Origin: Candidatus Pacebacteria bacterium CG10_big_fil_rev_8_21_14_0_10_44_11
GTDB lineage: Bacteria > Patescibacteriota > Microgenomatia > UBA1400 > PJMF01
DNA: 29,979 nt
Assembly: GCA_002772705.1 (NCBI GenBank)
Contig: PFDH01000046.1
Coordinates: 1 to 29,979, forward strand
Direction: 5' to 3'
Part shown: in pieces, positions 23,467 through 29,928 of the stretch
Position numbering within the stretch: position 1 is the first letter of the stretch
Layout of the letters: each line of letters begins with the position of its first letter
Translations under genes and position numbers: made by a program
Notes under the pieces: model-generated
The model's database searches: none
Seen by the model: the letters and a program-made list of their open reading frames with translations, nothing else
What the model was told of the DNA's origin: nothing

Positions 23467-23632
23467 TAGACTTGTTGCGAAATAAGAATTACTTGTCAAT
23501 TTTGCATATATTTGAGCATTTTTGCAGGCTCAGATTGACGATAGTAGCCTATGCTACTTGAGTCAAGATGGAACACACAAAAATGCCAAATAGATGTGAA
23601 AGGGTGGTGATTGTTGTTTCGCAACAAGTCTA
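23467..23632. repeat. 166-nt nested hairpin next to the leuS stop codon (element C)
   Basis: The outer arms TAGACTTGTTGCGAAA (23467-23482) and its exact complement (23617-23632) give a perfect 16-bp stem. Nested inside are GCATTTTTG/CAAAAATGC (23516-23524, 23578-23586), TTGAC/GTCAA (23535-23539, 23562-23566) and GTAGC/GCTAC (23544-23548, 23553-23557). The length is 166 nt, like elements A and B, and the apical AGTAGCC starts at the same offset as in copy A, but the rest is dissimilar. It lies one base beyond the leuS stop codon and fills most of the leuS-comEA gap. Confidence 0.7.
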
Positions 23633-23633
23633 G

Positions 23634-26111
23634 TTACTCAACGACCAGATTAATGATCCGGCCGCGAACATAAATTTCTTGAATGATTTTTTTGTCGGCC
23701 AGCCAGCGCGCCACGCCCTCAGCCGTTTTGGCTCTCGCCAAGATCTCAGCCTGGTTATCAACTAAACTTGACTCAATTGCTATCCGGCTCCGAACTTTGC
23801 CATTAACCTGAACTGGGATGATCGTCGTCTGTGCAACTACTAATTCAGGGTCAAAAGCGGGCCAAGACTGCAGATGTACTGAGCGCTTAGCTTGAACCAA
23901 GGTCTGATACAACTCTTCAGCCAAGAATGGCGCGAACGGCGCGAACATCTGGGCAACGAACACTCGATCTTTTGCAGGCAACACTGCCCCGCTTTTGACA
24001 CTCCCCTCGTCCCAACTGTTCATGAGCCCCATCAGAGCAGCAATGGCGGTATTGAACTTGAGCGCCGGAATGTCCTCGGTCACCTTTTTGAGCGTCTGGT
24101 GCAGTTTTTGGCGAACAGCCTTGGTCGTCTCAGAGTTGGTGGGAGTTTGATCTACGCCAGACAGCACTCGATCATGCACCCGGGTCAAGAACCGGTAAAT
24201 TCCCGCCACGGCGCTGATGTCCCACGGCTTGTCGGCTTCAATTGGGCCCATGAACATCTCGTACATCCGCAATGTATCAGCGCCAAACTTTTCGATAATC
24301 TGGTCTGGATTGATGACATTGCCTTTGCTCTTGCTCATCTTCTTGCCGTCTGGCCCCAAGATCATCCCCTGGTGACGCATCTTCAAAAATGGCTCGTCAA
24401 ACTTGAGGTAGCCTTGATCGCGCAAAAACTTGGTAAAAAACCTCGAGTACAATAAGTGCAAGACAATGTGCTCAGGGCCAATCATGTAAAAATCAACCGG
24501 CAGCCATTTTTGCAGCTGCTCTTTAGAAGCAAACTCAGCTTCATTGCGTGAGTCGGCATAGCGCAGGTAGTACCAACTGGAGTCAACAAAAGTATCCATG
24601 GTGTCGTACTCTGGTCGCCAACCTTGGCCGTACAACCGCTCGGTTCGCTCAACAAACTCTTTAGAAGACTTAAGGGGCGACTCGCCGGTTGGATTAAAAT
24701 CAACGTCAGTGGGCAACATCCAAGGCAAGTGTTCTTCTTTGACCGGATGAGGTTTGCCTTGAGGGTCATACACAATGGGAATTGGCGCCCCCCAATACCG
24801 TTGCCGGCTAATCAGCCAGTCTCGCAAACGGTAAGTGGTGGCCACTTCGATTGCTTTTGGAAAAGCAGTTGGAATCGCCGCCATCGCCTCTTGACTGGAC
24901 AGACCAGAAAACTCACCAGAGTTGACAACTATGCCATAGTCTGGCTCCGGACAGCTTAACGCCTGATCTGCGGCCTCAACCCTAGGCGCAATCACCCGCT
25001 TGACAACAATTCCATGTTTTTGGGCAAAGGCATAATCCCGCGCATCGTGGGCAGGCACACCCATGACCACGCCGGTGCCGTAACCGCCCAGGACGTAGTC
25101 GGCTAAATATATTGGAATTGGCTCTTGATTGACTGGGTTCATGGCAAACAAACCGGTCTCAACCCCAGTTTTGTCTTTTTCGCCAATTTTGCGCTCTTCT
25201 TCGGTTTTTTTTGAGGCAGCCTCTAGGTATGTTTTAATCTCAGCTTGTTTCTCCGCTGTTAACAACTCCATCAGCTCAAATTCTTCAAATTTTTCAGGCG
25301 AAATAGCCAAGAAAGTAACACCAAAAATCGTGTCTACCCGAGTCGTGAAACAAACCAGTGATCTTGATTGTTTGCTTTTTGACCCAGCTTCCAACGTAAA
25401 GTCGACCTTGGCTCCTTCACTTTTGCCAATCCAATGCAGCTGTTGCTGCTTCGTTGCTGCTGGCCAATCCACCTGATCTAAACCAGCAATTAGCTCATCT
25501 TTATAGTCGGTGATCTTAAAAAACCACTGAGTCATTTCCTTCTGAATCACTTCAGTGCCGCACCGCTCACACTGGCCATTGACGACCTGCTCATTAGCCA
25601 GCACCGTCTGGCAAGACGGGCACCAATTCACCATCCCCTTGCCTTGATACGCCAAACCCTTCTTATATAGTTGTAAAAATAGCCACTGGGTCCATTGGTA
25701 ATAACCAGGGTGACTGGTCGCCAACTCATTGTCCCAATCATACGAAATCCCCAACCGTTTAATCTGTCTTCGAAAGGTGTTGATAGCATTTTTGGTGGTT
25801 ACTGCCGGCGGCGTACCTGTCTTGATGGCATAGTTTTCGGCCGGCAAACCAAAGGCGTCCCAACCAACCGGAAAAAAGACCTGCTTGCCGTTCATCCGGT
25901 TAAATCTGGCCAAGATATCCAACGCCGTTTTGCTCTCAACGTGCCCAACGTGTAAACCAGAACCAGAAGGGTACGCAAAGGCAAACAACAGATACACCTT
26001 ATTTTGGTCATTTTGAGCGCCATCAGTTTGGGCTGTGTTCTGAAACAAGCCCTCTGCCTCCCATTTGGCCAACCATTTTTCCTCTATTTTGGTGTGATCG
26101 TAGACTGACAT
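23634..26111 (-). CDS. leuS: Leucyl-tRNA synthetase
   Basis: 825 residues, normal for bacterial LeuRS. The class I HIGH-type motif is in PSGSGLHVGHVES. A four-Cys zinc site follows (CPSCQTVLANEQVVNGQCERCG with its first and last pairs). The CP1 editing domain holds FTTRVDTIFGVTFLA and GVVMGVPAHDARDYAF. The KMSKS loop is KKMSKSKGNVINPD, and FVDSSWYYLRY is present. It charges tRNA-Leu in the cytoplasm. TATAAT (26128-26133) precedes the ATG with GAGGA between, so a short leader of a few bases is likely. No leucine leader peptide or terminator is seen, unlike thrS. Confidence 0.96.
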   Translation of the reverse strand: MSVYDHTKIEEKWLAKWEAEGLFQNTAQTDGAQNDQNKVYLLFAFAYPSGSGLHVGHVESKTALDILARFNRMNGKQVFFPVGWDAFGLPAENYAIKTGTPPAVTTKNAINTFRRQIKRLGISYDWDNELATSHPGYYQWTQWLFLQLYKKGLAYQGKGMVNWCPSCQTVLANEQVVNGQCERCGTEVIQKEMTQWFFKITDYKDELIAGLDQVDWPAATKQQQLHWIGKSEGAKVDFTLEAGSKSKQSRSLVCFTTRVDTIFGVTFLAISPEKFEEFELMELLTAEKQAEIKTYLEAASKKTEEERKIGEKDKTGVETGLFAMNPVNQEPIPIYLADYVLGGYGTGVVMGVPAHDARDYAFAQKHGIVVKRVIAPRVEAADQALSCPEPDYGIVVNSGEFSGLSSQEAMAAIPTAFPKAIEVATTYRLRDWLISRQRYWGAPIPIVYDPQGKPHPVKEEHLPWMLPTDVDFNPTGESPLKSSKEFVERTERLYGQGWRPEYDTMDTFVDSSWYYLRYADSRNEAEFASKEQLQKWLPVDFYMIGPEHIVLHLLYSRFFTKFLRDQGYLKFDEPFLKMRHQGMILGPDGKKMSKSKGNVINPDQIIEKFGADTLRMYEMFMGPIEADKPWDISAVAGIYRFLTRVHDRVLSGVDQTPTNSETTKAVRQKLHQTLKKVTEDIPALKFNTAIAALMGLMNSWDEGSVKSGAVLPAKDRVFVAQMFAPFAPFLAEELYQTLVQAKRSVHLQSWPAFDPELVVAQTTIIPVQVNGKVRSRIAIESSLVDNQAEILARAKTAEGVARWLADKKIIQEIYVRGRIINLVVE

Positions 26112-26172
26112 AAATTCCTCATATTATATATGTATCTTATTTCTCTTCTTTTCTTTTAGATTCTCCAGCCTG

Positions 26173-26300
26173 GATAATTGTAGACTTGAGAGAGGCTTGA
26201 GCCACTGAGCAGTACTAGTGTACACAATCGAGCGCTCTGAGCGAAGTGGCTCAGCAGCATGGTGAAGGTGCCACGCGTCTCTCGAGAGTATGCAATTATC
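26173..26300 (+). ncRNA. Five-copy structured element, copy 2
   Basis: Outer stem GATAATTG (26173-26180) with CAATTATC (26293-26300), then GAGAG with CTCTC. Stem 2: TGAGCCACT (26198-26206) with AGTGGCTCA (26245-26253), perfect 9 bp. Stem 3: GCATGG (26257-26262) with CCACGC (26271-26276), one mismatch, loop TGAAGGTG. The sequence of every stem differs from copies 1, 4 and 5 while pairing is kept. It lies upstream of leuS and downstream of the RelE gene, in the gap 26112-26491. Confidence 0.7.
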
Positions 26301-26314
26301 TAGCTCATAAAACC

Positions 26315-26334
26315 AAAAAATCCCCGAGAGGATT
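26315..26334 (-). terminator. Terminator after the toxin-antitoxin genes
   Basis: On the minus strand AATCC (26334-26330) pairs with GGATT (26323-26319), with a 6-nt loop and a run of T (26320-26315). It would end transcripts coming from the RelBE and AbiE genes. Confidence 0.5.
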
Positions 26335-26387
26335 CTAATATAATCACCTCACTCCAGAGTTACCGGCTAAGAAGGAGTGAACTATTG

Positions 26388-26441
26388 ATGGTAATGTTCA
26401 TGACGGAGCCAGTATATCATGAAGGGGAAAATTTAAAATAG
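26388..26441 (+). CDS. Possible 17-residue peptide with its own promoter and ribosome binding site
   Basis: TATAAT (26339-26344) and AAGGAG (26372-26377) lie upstream of an ATG that opens a frame encoding MVMFMTEPVYHEGENLK and a stop. The signals are well spaced, but the peptide is short and unlike anything I know. It overlaps in antisense a minus-strand open stretch (QFAMEDFAEDRAAILNF) just beyond the RelE stop, which may be a gene remnant. Confidence 0.25.
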   Translation: MVMFMTEPVYHEGENLK

Positions 26442-26491
26442 CTGCGCGATCCTCTGCGAAATCCTCCATTGCAAACTGACCAGCGAGCGCC

Positions 26492-26776
26492 TCATTGATA
26501 CAGCTGGCTGTGAGTTCCCATCATTTCAAAAATAATGAGTGTTTCTTCTGAGCTCGAAACTTTGCAATAGAGAGCTCGCCAATCACCATTAATATTGATG
26601 CTTCGAAAATGTTTGAGTCGACCAGATAAAAGATGATTTCTTAAGAGTTGTGAGTGTTGATCTTCGATAAATAAAGCTAATCTTTTTCGAAATGATTTTT
26701 TTATTTCTAATGGAGCTTTGTTCAGTTGTTTAATAAATGTTTGGGAGTAATCAATTCGACCGATATTCTTAGTCAT
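26492..26776 (-). CDS. RelE/ParE-superfamily toxin (YafQ-like)
   Basis: 94 residues. The typical fold shows in IDYSQTFIKQLNKAPLEIKKSFRKRLALF (helices) and the strand block LLSGRLKHFRSININGDWRALYCK, where the Arg residues are part of the active surface of ribosome-dependent mRNA interferases. The C-terminal FEMMGTHSQLY carries the conserved His-x-x-Leu-Tyr. It is downstream of its antitoxin with an 8-nt overlap, the normal type II toxin-antitoxin layout. Toxicity is inferred from the family. Confidence 0.85.
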   Translation of the reverse strand: MTKNIGRIDYSQTFIKQLNKAPLEIKKSFRKRLALFIEDQHSQLLRNHLLSGRLKHFRSININGDWRALYCKVSSSEETLIIFEMMGTHSQLYQ

Positions 26777-27053
26777 TTTCGATTATCCGATCTAGATAAT
26801 CTAATGCTTTCTCTGGATCATCAAATGAAACTACTCTCCCCGCCTTGATATCCTTAGCGGATTCTTTCAAAGAATCAATCAAAAATTGACTGGGTTCCTC
26901 AGGAATAGAAAAATGAACAGTTTTAGTCTTAATCAACTGGCGTAAATAAGCGTTGACCAAAGCACTGAGACTAAAACCAAGCTGGGCTGCCACCTCTTGA
27001 GCCTGAGTTTTAAGATCTAAAGGAGTTTTGACGGTTATAATAGCAGTGTTCAT
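26769..27053 (-). CDS. RelB/DinJ-type antitoxin
   Basis: 94 residues from the ATG at 27053; a TTG at 27062 is also in frame. The N-terminal ribbon-helix-helix (AIITVKTPLDLKTQAQEVAAQLGFSLSALVNAYL) should bind the operator as a dimer. The C-terminal part (SFDDPEKALDYLDRI) should wrap the toxin. TATACT (27068-27063) lies 9 nt before the ATG, so the mRNA would be leaderless, and palindromes overlap this promoter. Confidence 0.85.
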   Translation of the reverse strand: MNTAIITVKTPLDLKTQAQEVAAQLGFSLSALVNAYLRQLIKTKTVHFSIPEEPSQFLIDSLKESAKDIKAGRVVSFDDPEKALDYLDRIIEND

Positions 27054-27079
27054 AATGAACAAAGTATATACTAAGTATA
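27046..27079 (-). promoter_or_regulatory. RelBE promoter with two palindromes
   Basis: TATACTAAGTATA (27067-27079) is a perfect 6+1+6 palindrome that overlaps the -10 region. GTTCATAATGAAC around 27048-27060 is a second 6+1+6 palindrome covering the start codon. RelB-type RHH antitoxins usually bind such sites to repress their own operon. Confidence 0.55.
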
Positions 27080-27094
27080 GACTTTAATCAAGAT

Positions 27095-27514
27095 TCAATT
27101 CTGTCGTGATAATTTACTGGCCGCCATAAAATCTTGTTTCATTACCAACATTGATATACCCAAATATCCTTTCAGCTCATACTCAGCTAGGTTTGAGCGT
27201 TTTGAGATTTCAACTTTGATGTTTCTTTGCCCTTTTTCGTAGCTAAGTAAAAAAAACAGAGTATATCTTTTCTCGACCGCTTCAGTTAGGGTACCAAATT
27301 TCTCTAATACACTTTTTACTCTCTCAAAAACCAATTCTTTTTTGGCCGGATTCAACAAGTCAAAATCCAGGTCTACCGAAAAGCGGGGTAAATTATAGAA
27401 AATAAAGGCGGCAGTACCACCTTTAAATCCAAGAGCCGATTGCAAATAGGGATCTTTGTATAAATCGACTAACAACCTAGTTAAAATAATGGTGTGGACT
27501 TGTGAATTAAACAT
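27095..27514 (-). CDS. AbiEii-family toxin, C-terminally truncated
   Basis: About 139 residues from the ATG at 27514, which overlaps the AbiEi stop codon by 8 nt. The nucleotidyltransferase core is present: ALGFKGGTAAFIFYNLPR and FSVDLDFDLL, with the Asp-x-Asp metal pair. The protein stops right after VMKQDFMAASKLSRQN, where full AbiEii proteins (usually 200-300 residues) go on through the conserved Met-x-A-x-K-L helix and a long helical domain. The stop is at the border with the RelBE module, so the 3' part was probably lost when that module arrived. Activity is doubtful. Confidence 0.75.
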   Translation of the reverse strand: MFNSQVHTIILTRLLVDLYKDPYLQSALGFKGGTAAFIFYNLPRFSVDLDFDLLNPAKKELVFERVKSVLEKFGTLTEAVEKRYTLFFLLSYEKGQRNIKVEISKRSNLAEYELKGYLGISMLVMKQDFMAASKLSRQN

Positions 27515-28091
27515 CTTGCTCTTTATAGAGTTGGTAGTACTCCTCAACTCTCTTTTCTAACATTTTATTTTGATAGATGCTTTTTATTTCCATAATTGTA
27601 TCCCAGTTAAGTCCAATCATATTATCGAAGTGGTATTCTTTGTAATTGTAAATTGCATCAAGAAATGCCCGTTCTTTAGTCGCAATAGAGAATCCAATTC
27701 TCTGCTCTATTCCCTGTTTATTAAGCAATATGTATGCAGGCAATTTATGATAAGAAAAGGAGTGTTTGGCCACAGTAATATCTCGAGTCAGATATGAGCT
27801 CACAAAAATTGTTTCGTAATATTGAAAAATTACCCCCTCTTTCTGCAAGACTGTTTCTAAACTGATATATGATGGCGTATAAAGTTTATTTGCCAATTCC
27901 AAAGGATCATAATTTTCCTTGGCATAAATGCCTTTTCTTATTTTTTTCAGCATTCCTTTTTGTGCATAATAATACATTCGTCTTTTAAGGCTAGTATAGG
28001 TAATGTCCGGAAAAACCAGAGAAACATCTTTTAAAGTAAAGATTGTCTGAGGAATTTTATACAGTTCAAGGATAACGTTCTGTTTACTCAT
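27507..28091 (-). CDS. AbiEi-type antitoxin
   Basis: 194 residues. An N-terminal winged helix (FTLKDVSLVFPDITYTSLKRRMYYYAQKGMLKKIRKGIYAKENY) is followed by the AbiEi core (LANKLYTPSYISLETVLQKEGVIF, then FSIATKERAFLDAIY). AbiEi represses its own promoter and opposes the AbiEii nucleotidyltransferase in this type IV system, used against phages. Composition is AT-rich compared with the housekeeping genes, which suggests transfer. The mRNA has a leader of about 33 nt with a palindrome. Confidence 0.85.
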   Translation of the reverse strand: MSKQNVILELYKIPQTIFTLKDVSLVFPDITYTSLKRRMYYYAQKGMLKKIRKGIYAKENYDPLELANKLYTPSYISLETVLQKEGVIFQYYETIFVSSYLTRDITVAKHSFSYHKLPAYILLNKQGIEQRIGFSIATKERAFLDAIYNYKEYHFDNMIGLNWDTIMEIKSIYQNKMLEKRVEEYYQLYKEQDV

Positions 28092-28094
28092 TTT

Positions 28095-28159
28095 GGAACT
28101 GTAAGTACTATCTTTTGTTACCTACAGTTCCATTATATGGAATTTACCACCGTTGTCAA
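28095..28159 (-). promoter_or_regulatory. AbiE promoter and palindromic operator
   Basis: On the minus strand TTGACA (28159-28154), 16 bp, then TATAAT (28137-28132) match the sigma-70 consensus. Just downstream GGAACTGTA (28131-28123) and TACAGTTCC (28103-28095) form a perfect 9-bp inverted repeat with a 19-nt centre. AbiEi is known in other systems to bind inverted repeats in its promoter. Confidence 0.8.
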
Positions 28160-28185
28160 GAACGCAGTACACGTACATTAAAAAA

Positions 28186-28236
28186 TTTCAGAAGCAACTT
28201 AGTCAAGTCTGGAGCAGGTGCCAGACGTCTCTGAAA
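28186..28236 (+). ncRNA. Five-copy structured element, copy 3 (partial)
   Basis: Only the right half is present. TTTCAGA (28186-28192) pairs with TCTGAAA (28230-28236), and GTCTGG (28207-28212) with CCAGAC (28221-28226) around loop AGCAGGTG. From 28204 to 28236 it is identical to copy 5. The left strand of stem 2 is missing. It lies upstream of the AbiE promoter and could be a truncated copy. Confidence 0.55.
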
Positions 28237-28251
28237 GATATCAGGAATTAG

Positions 28252-28360
28252 ATATTTTTTAGGGTGTCTGAGTTGCTGACAAGAATACTGCAATGAATTG
28301 TTGCTAAACGAAGCAACTCAGTCAAGCATGGAGCAGGCGCCATGCGTCCCACAACAAATC
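28252..28360 (+). ncRNA. Five-copy structured element, copy 4
   Basis: Stem 2: TGAGTTGCT (28269-28277) with AGCAACTCA (28312-28320), perfect 9 bp, with TGTC and GACA on both sides of the first strand. Stem 3: GCATGG (28326-28331) with CCATGC (28340-28345), loop AGCAGGCG. Inner end of the outer stem: GGG (28262-28264) with CCC (28348-28350); further out it is weak and AT-rich, so the outer limits are approximate. Confidence 0.65.
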
Positions 28361-28494
28361 AGATTCAGTATGGTTTTGAAGAGTGTTGGAATCGCCGACA
28401 TTGAAATTGAAAAGTCTTGTAGTAAGTGATGAGGTGATTCCATCAAGTCTGGAGCAGGTGCCAGACGTCTCTGAAAAGACATGCTGAATCTGAT
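28358..28494 (+). ncRNA. Five-copy structured element, copy 5
   Basis: Outer stem: 28358-28372 pairs with 28480-28494 over 15 bp with one G-U, the longest of the family. Next AGAG/CTCT. Stem 2: GGAATCGCC (28388-28396) with GGTGATTCC (28433-28441), one G-U. Stem 3: GTCTGG (28447-28452) with CCAGAC (28461-28466), loop AGCAGGTG. Its 3' arm is also complementary to the region around the start codon of the gene at 28512. Confidence 0.7.
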
Positions 28495-28516
28495 GCTATA
28501 CTGGATTCAGCATGTC
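28478..28516 (+). promoter_or_regulatory. Start-codon inverted repeat with an internal -10 box
   Basis: GACATGCTGAATC (28478-28490) and GATTCAGCATGTC (28504-28516) are a perfect 13-bp inverted repeat with a 13-nt centre; the right arm contains the ATG. The centre holds an extended -10 box, TGC-TATACT (28497-28502), ending 9 nt before the ATG. As DNA this may be an operator over the promoter. In an RNA starting further upstream it would hide the start codon. Confidence 0.65.
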
Positions 28517-29174
28517 TGCCAAATTTCACTCACTGGCGCTTTTGATGACTATTGCCCTGGCTTATATTTGGTTGCAGGTTCCCCTGCTGCGGATGTACTC
28601 ACTCCAGATTTTTGCTCTGTTCGTGCTAGCTTTTTTAGTGATTAAGCGTTTCAAGAAAGCTAAACTTTGGCATATTTTGCCGGAGTGGGCGTCGTATGAA
28701 ATCACCCTACTCACTTTTGCCTTTTTGTTGCTCATTGGTGCCACTGGCAACACCAAATCTCTCTTTTTTCCACTTGGGTACGTCAATCTTTTCTTCTTGG
28801 TGATGACTAGCTATGTGCCAACAGCCATTATTGCCACCGCCGCTATTGTCCTCTTTCACTACGCATTAGACCCAGAGCTGAGTGTCGCCACCATCCAATC
28901 AATTTCTACTTTGCCGATTATGCTGGCTATCTTTTTATTTGCCAGAAAAGAATATGACGAGGCGCATTTAGCCAAGTTGGCGGCTGAGCAGGCAAAACAA
29001 CTCTTGCCTAATGAATTGGATCCTTCAATTCAGACCCCGATCAACGCGGTACCTCAGGTACCTCAACCGGCACCCCAACCAGTACCTCAAGCTGAAAACA
29101 AGGCCGATCCTCTCCTCAACTCAACTATTGCTGCTGACCAAGCTGTGCAAAATCCTCAGCAGACCACAACATGA
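28512..29174 (+). CDS. Polytopic membrane protein with Pro/Gln-rich tail
   Basis: 220 residues. About five membrane helices cover residues 5-145 (for example SLALLMTIALAYIWL, IFALFVLAFLVI, ITLLTFAFLLLIGAT, AIIATAAIVLFHYAL, LPIMLAIFLFA). A short charged helix follows, and then a low-complexity tail with repeated VPQ/APQ units (VPQVPQPAPQPVPQA), ending in Gln/Thr. No family is recognised. Its stop overlaps the next gene's ATG by 4 nt, so the two are coupled. The tail may reach across the wall or bind a partner, but this is a guess. Confidence 0.7.
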   Translation: MSAKFHSLALLMTIALAYIWLQVPLLRMYSLQIFALFVLAFLVIKRFKKAKLWHILPEWASYEITLLTFAFLLLIGATGNTKSLFFPLGYVNLFFLVMTSYVPTAIIATAAIVLFHYALDPELSVATIQSISTLPIMLAIFLFARKEYDEAHLAKLAAEQAKQLLPNELDPSIQTPINAVPQVPQPAPQPVPQAENKADPLLNSTIAADQAVQNPQQTTT

Positions 29175-29911
29175 AGTGTAAACTCTCCGTCTGGCTGGCT
29201 GGCTTTTTTGCAATTTTGCTCTCGGGAGTCTTTGTTGGCTTGGTTAAAGCTGAACGGCTGGAATCAGACTCATACGTCATTCAATTTGGCAACTTTAACA
29301 TCACCGCCGGCAAAAAATCGAGCAATAACTATGCAGTCACCGACACGGTCGGCCAAACCGGCGCCGGTCCCTATGGAGAGTACGGTGTTTCAAACTACTT
29401 TGTGGGCGGCGGTTTTCAGTACATTTACCAGATTGACGAATTTTTCTTCCAAATCTCCAAGCTGCAAATTGATCTGGGGACGCTTTCACCAGGCGTGCAT
29501 CATACCGATTCTCATACGCTCAGAGTCAGCACTAGAAATGGCGGCTACAAAGTTTACGCTTTTGAAGAACATCAACTACGTCATCGCACCGGCCTAGATG
29601 AAATTGCTGACACTCTGTGTGATGCCGGTAGTTGTGACGAAATCGCGGCTTCAATCTGGCAAAACCTGGATATTCCCGGTTTTGGCTTTAATATGTCGGG
29701 TGATGACGTACCGATAGATTTTGTTAACCTGGACTACTTCCGTCAATTTGCCAATATTGCCACCCCAGAGGTAATGCGCGTGGTGATGAGCGCTGACAAC
29801 CATTCAGTTGATCGGGTGGCAACGGTGACTTACAAGGCAGGCGTGGCGGGCGACCAAGCAGCCGGTGTGTATGACACGGCGGTGGTTTTTGTGGCGGTAC
29901 CAAGCTATTAA
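29171..29911 (+). CDS. Secreted beta-rich protein of a Microgenomates-type family
   Basis: 246 residues. A signal peptide is clear (KLSVWLAGFFAILLSGVFVGLVKA, cut near residue 27). The mature part begins ESDSYVIQFGNFNITAGKKSS and has TDTVGQTGAGPYG and NYFVGGGFQYIYQI. The C-terminal half has DTLCDAGSCDE with two Cys, GFGFNMSGDDVPIDFV and YFRQFANIA. From memory this pattern recurs in secreted proteins of Microgenomates genomes; the function is unknown. It probably acts at the cell surface with the membrane protein encoded just upstream. Confidence 0.7.
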   Translation: MKCKLSVWLAGFFAILLSGVFVGLVKAERLESDSYVIQFGNFNITAGKKSSNNYAVTDTVGQTGAGPYGEYGVSNYFVGGGFQYIYQIDEFFFQISKLQIDLGTLSPGVHHTDSHTLRVSTRNGGYKVYAFEEHQLRHRTGLDEIADTLCDAGSCDEIAASIWQNLDIPGFGFNMSGDDVPIDFVNLDYFRQFANIATPEVMRVVMSADNHSVDRVATVTYKAGVAGDQAAGVYDTAVVFVAVPSY

Positions 29912-29928
29912 ACCCACAAACTAACGGG

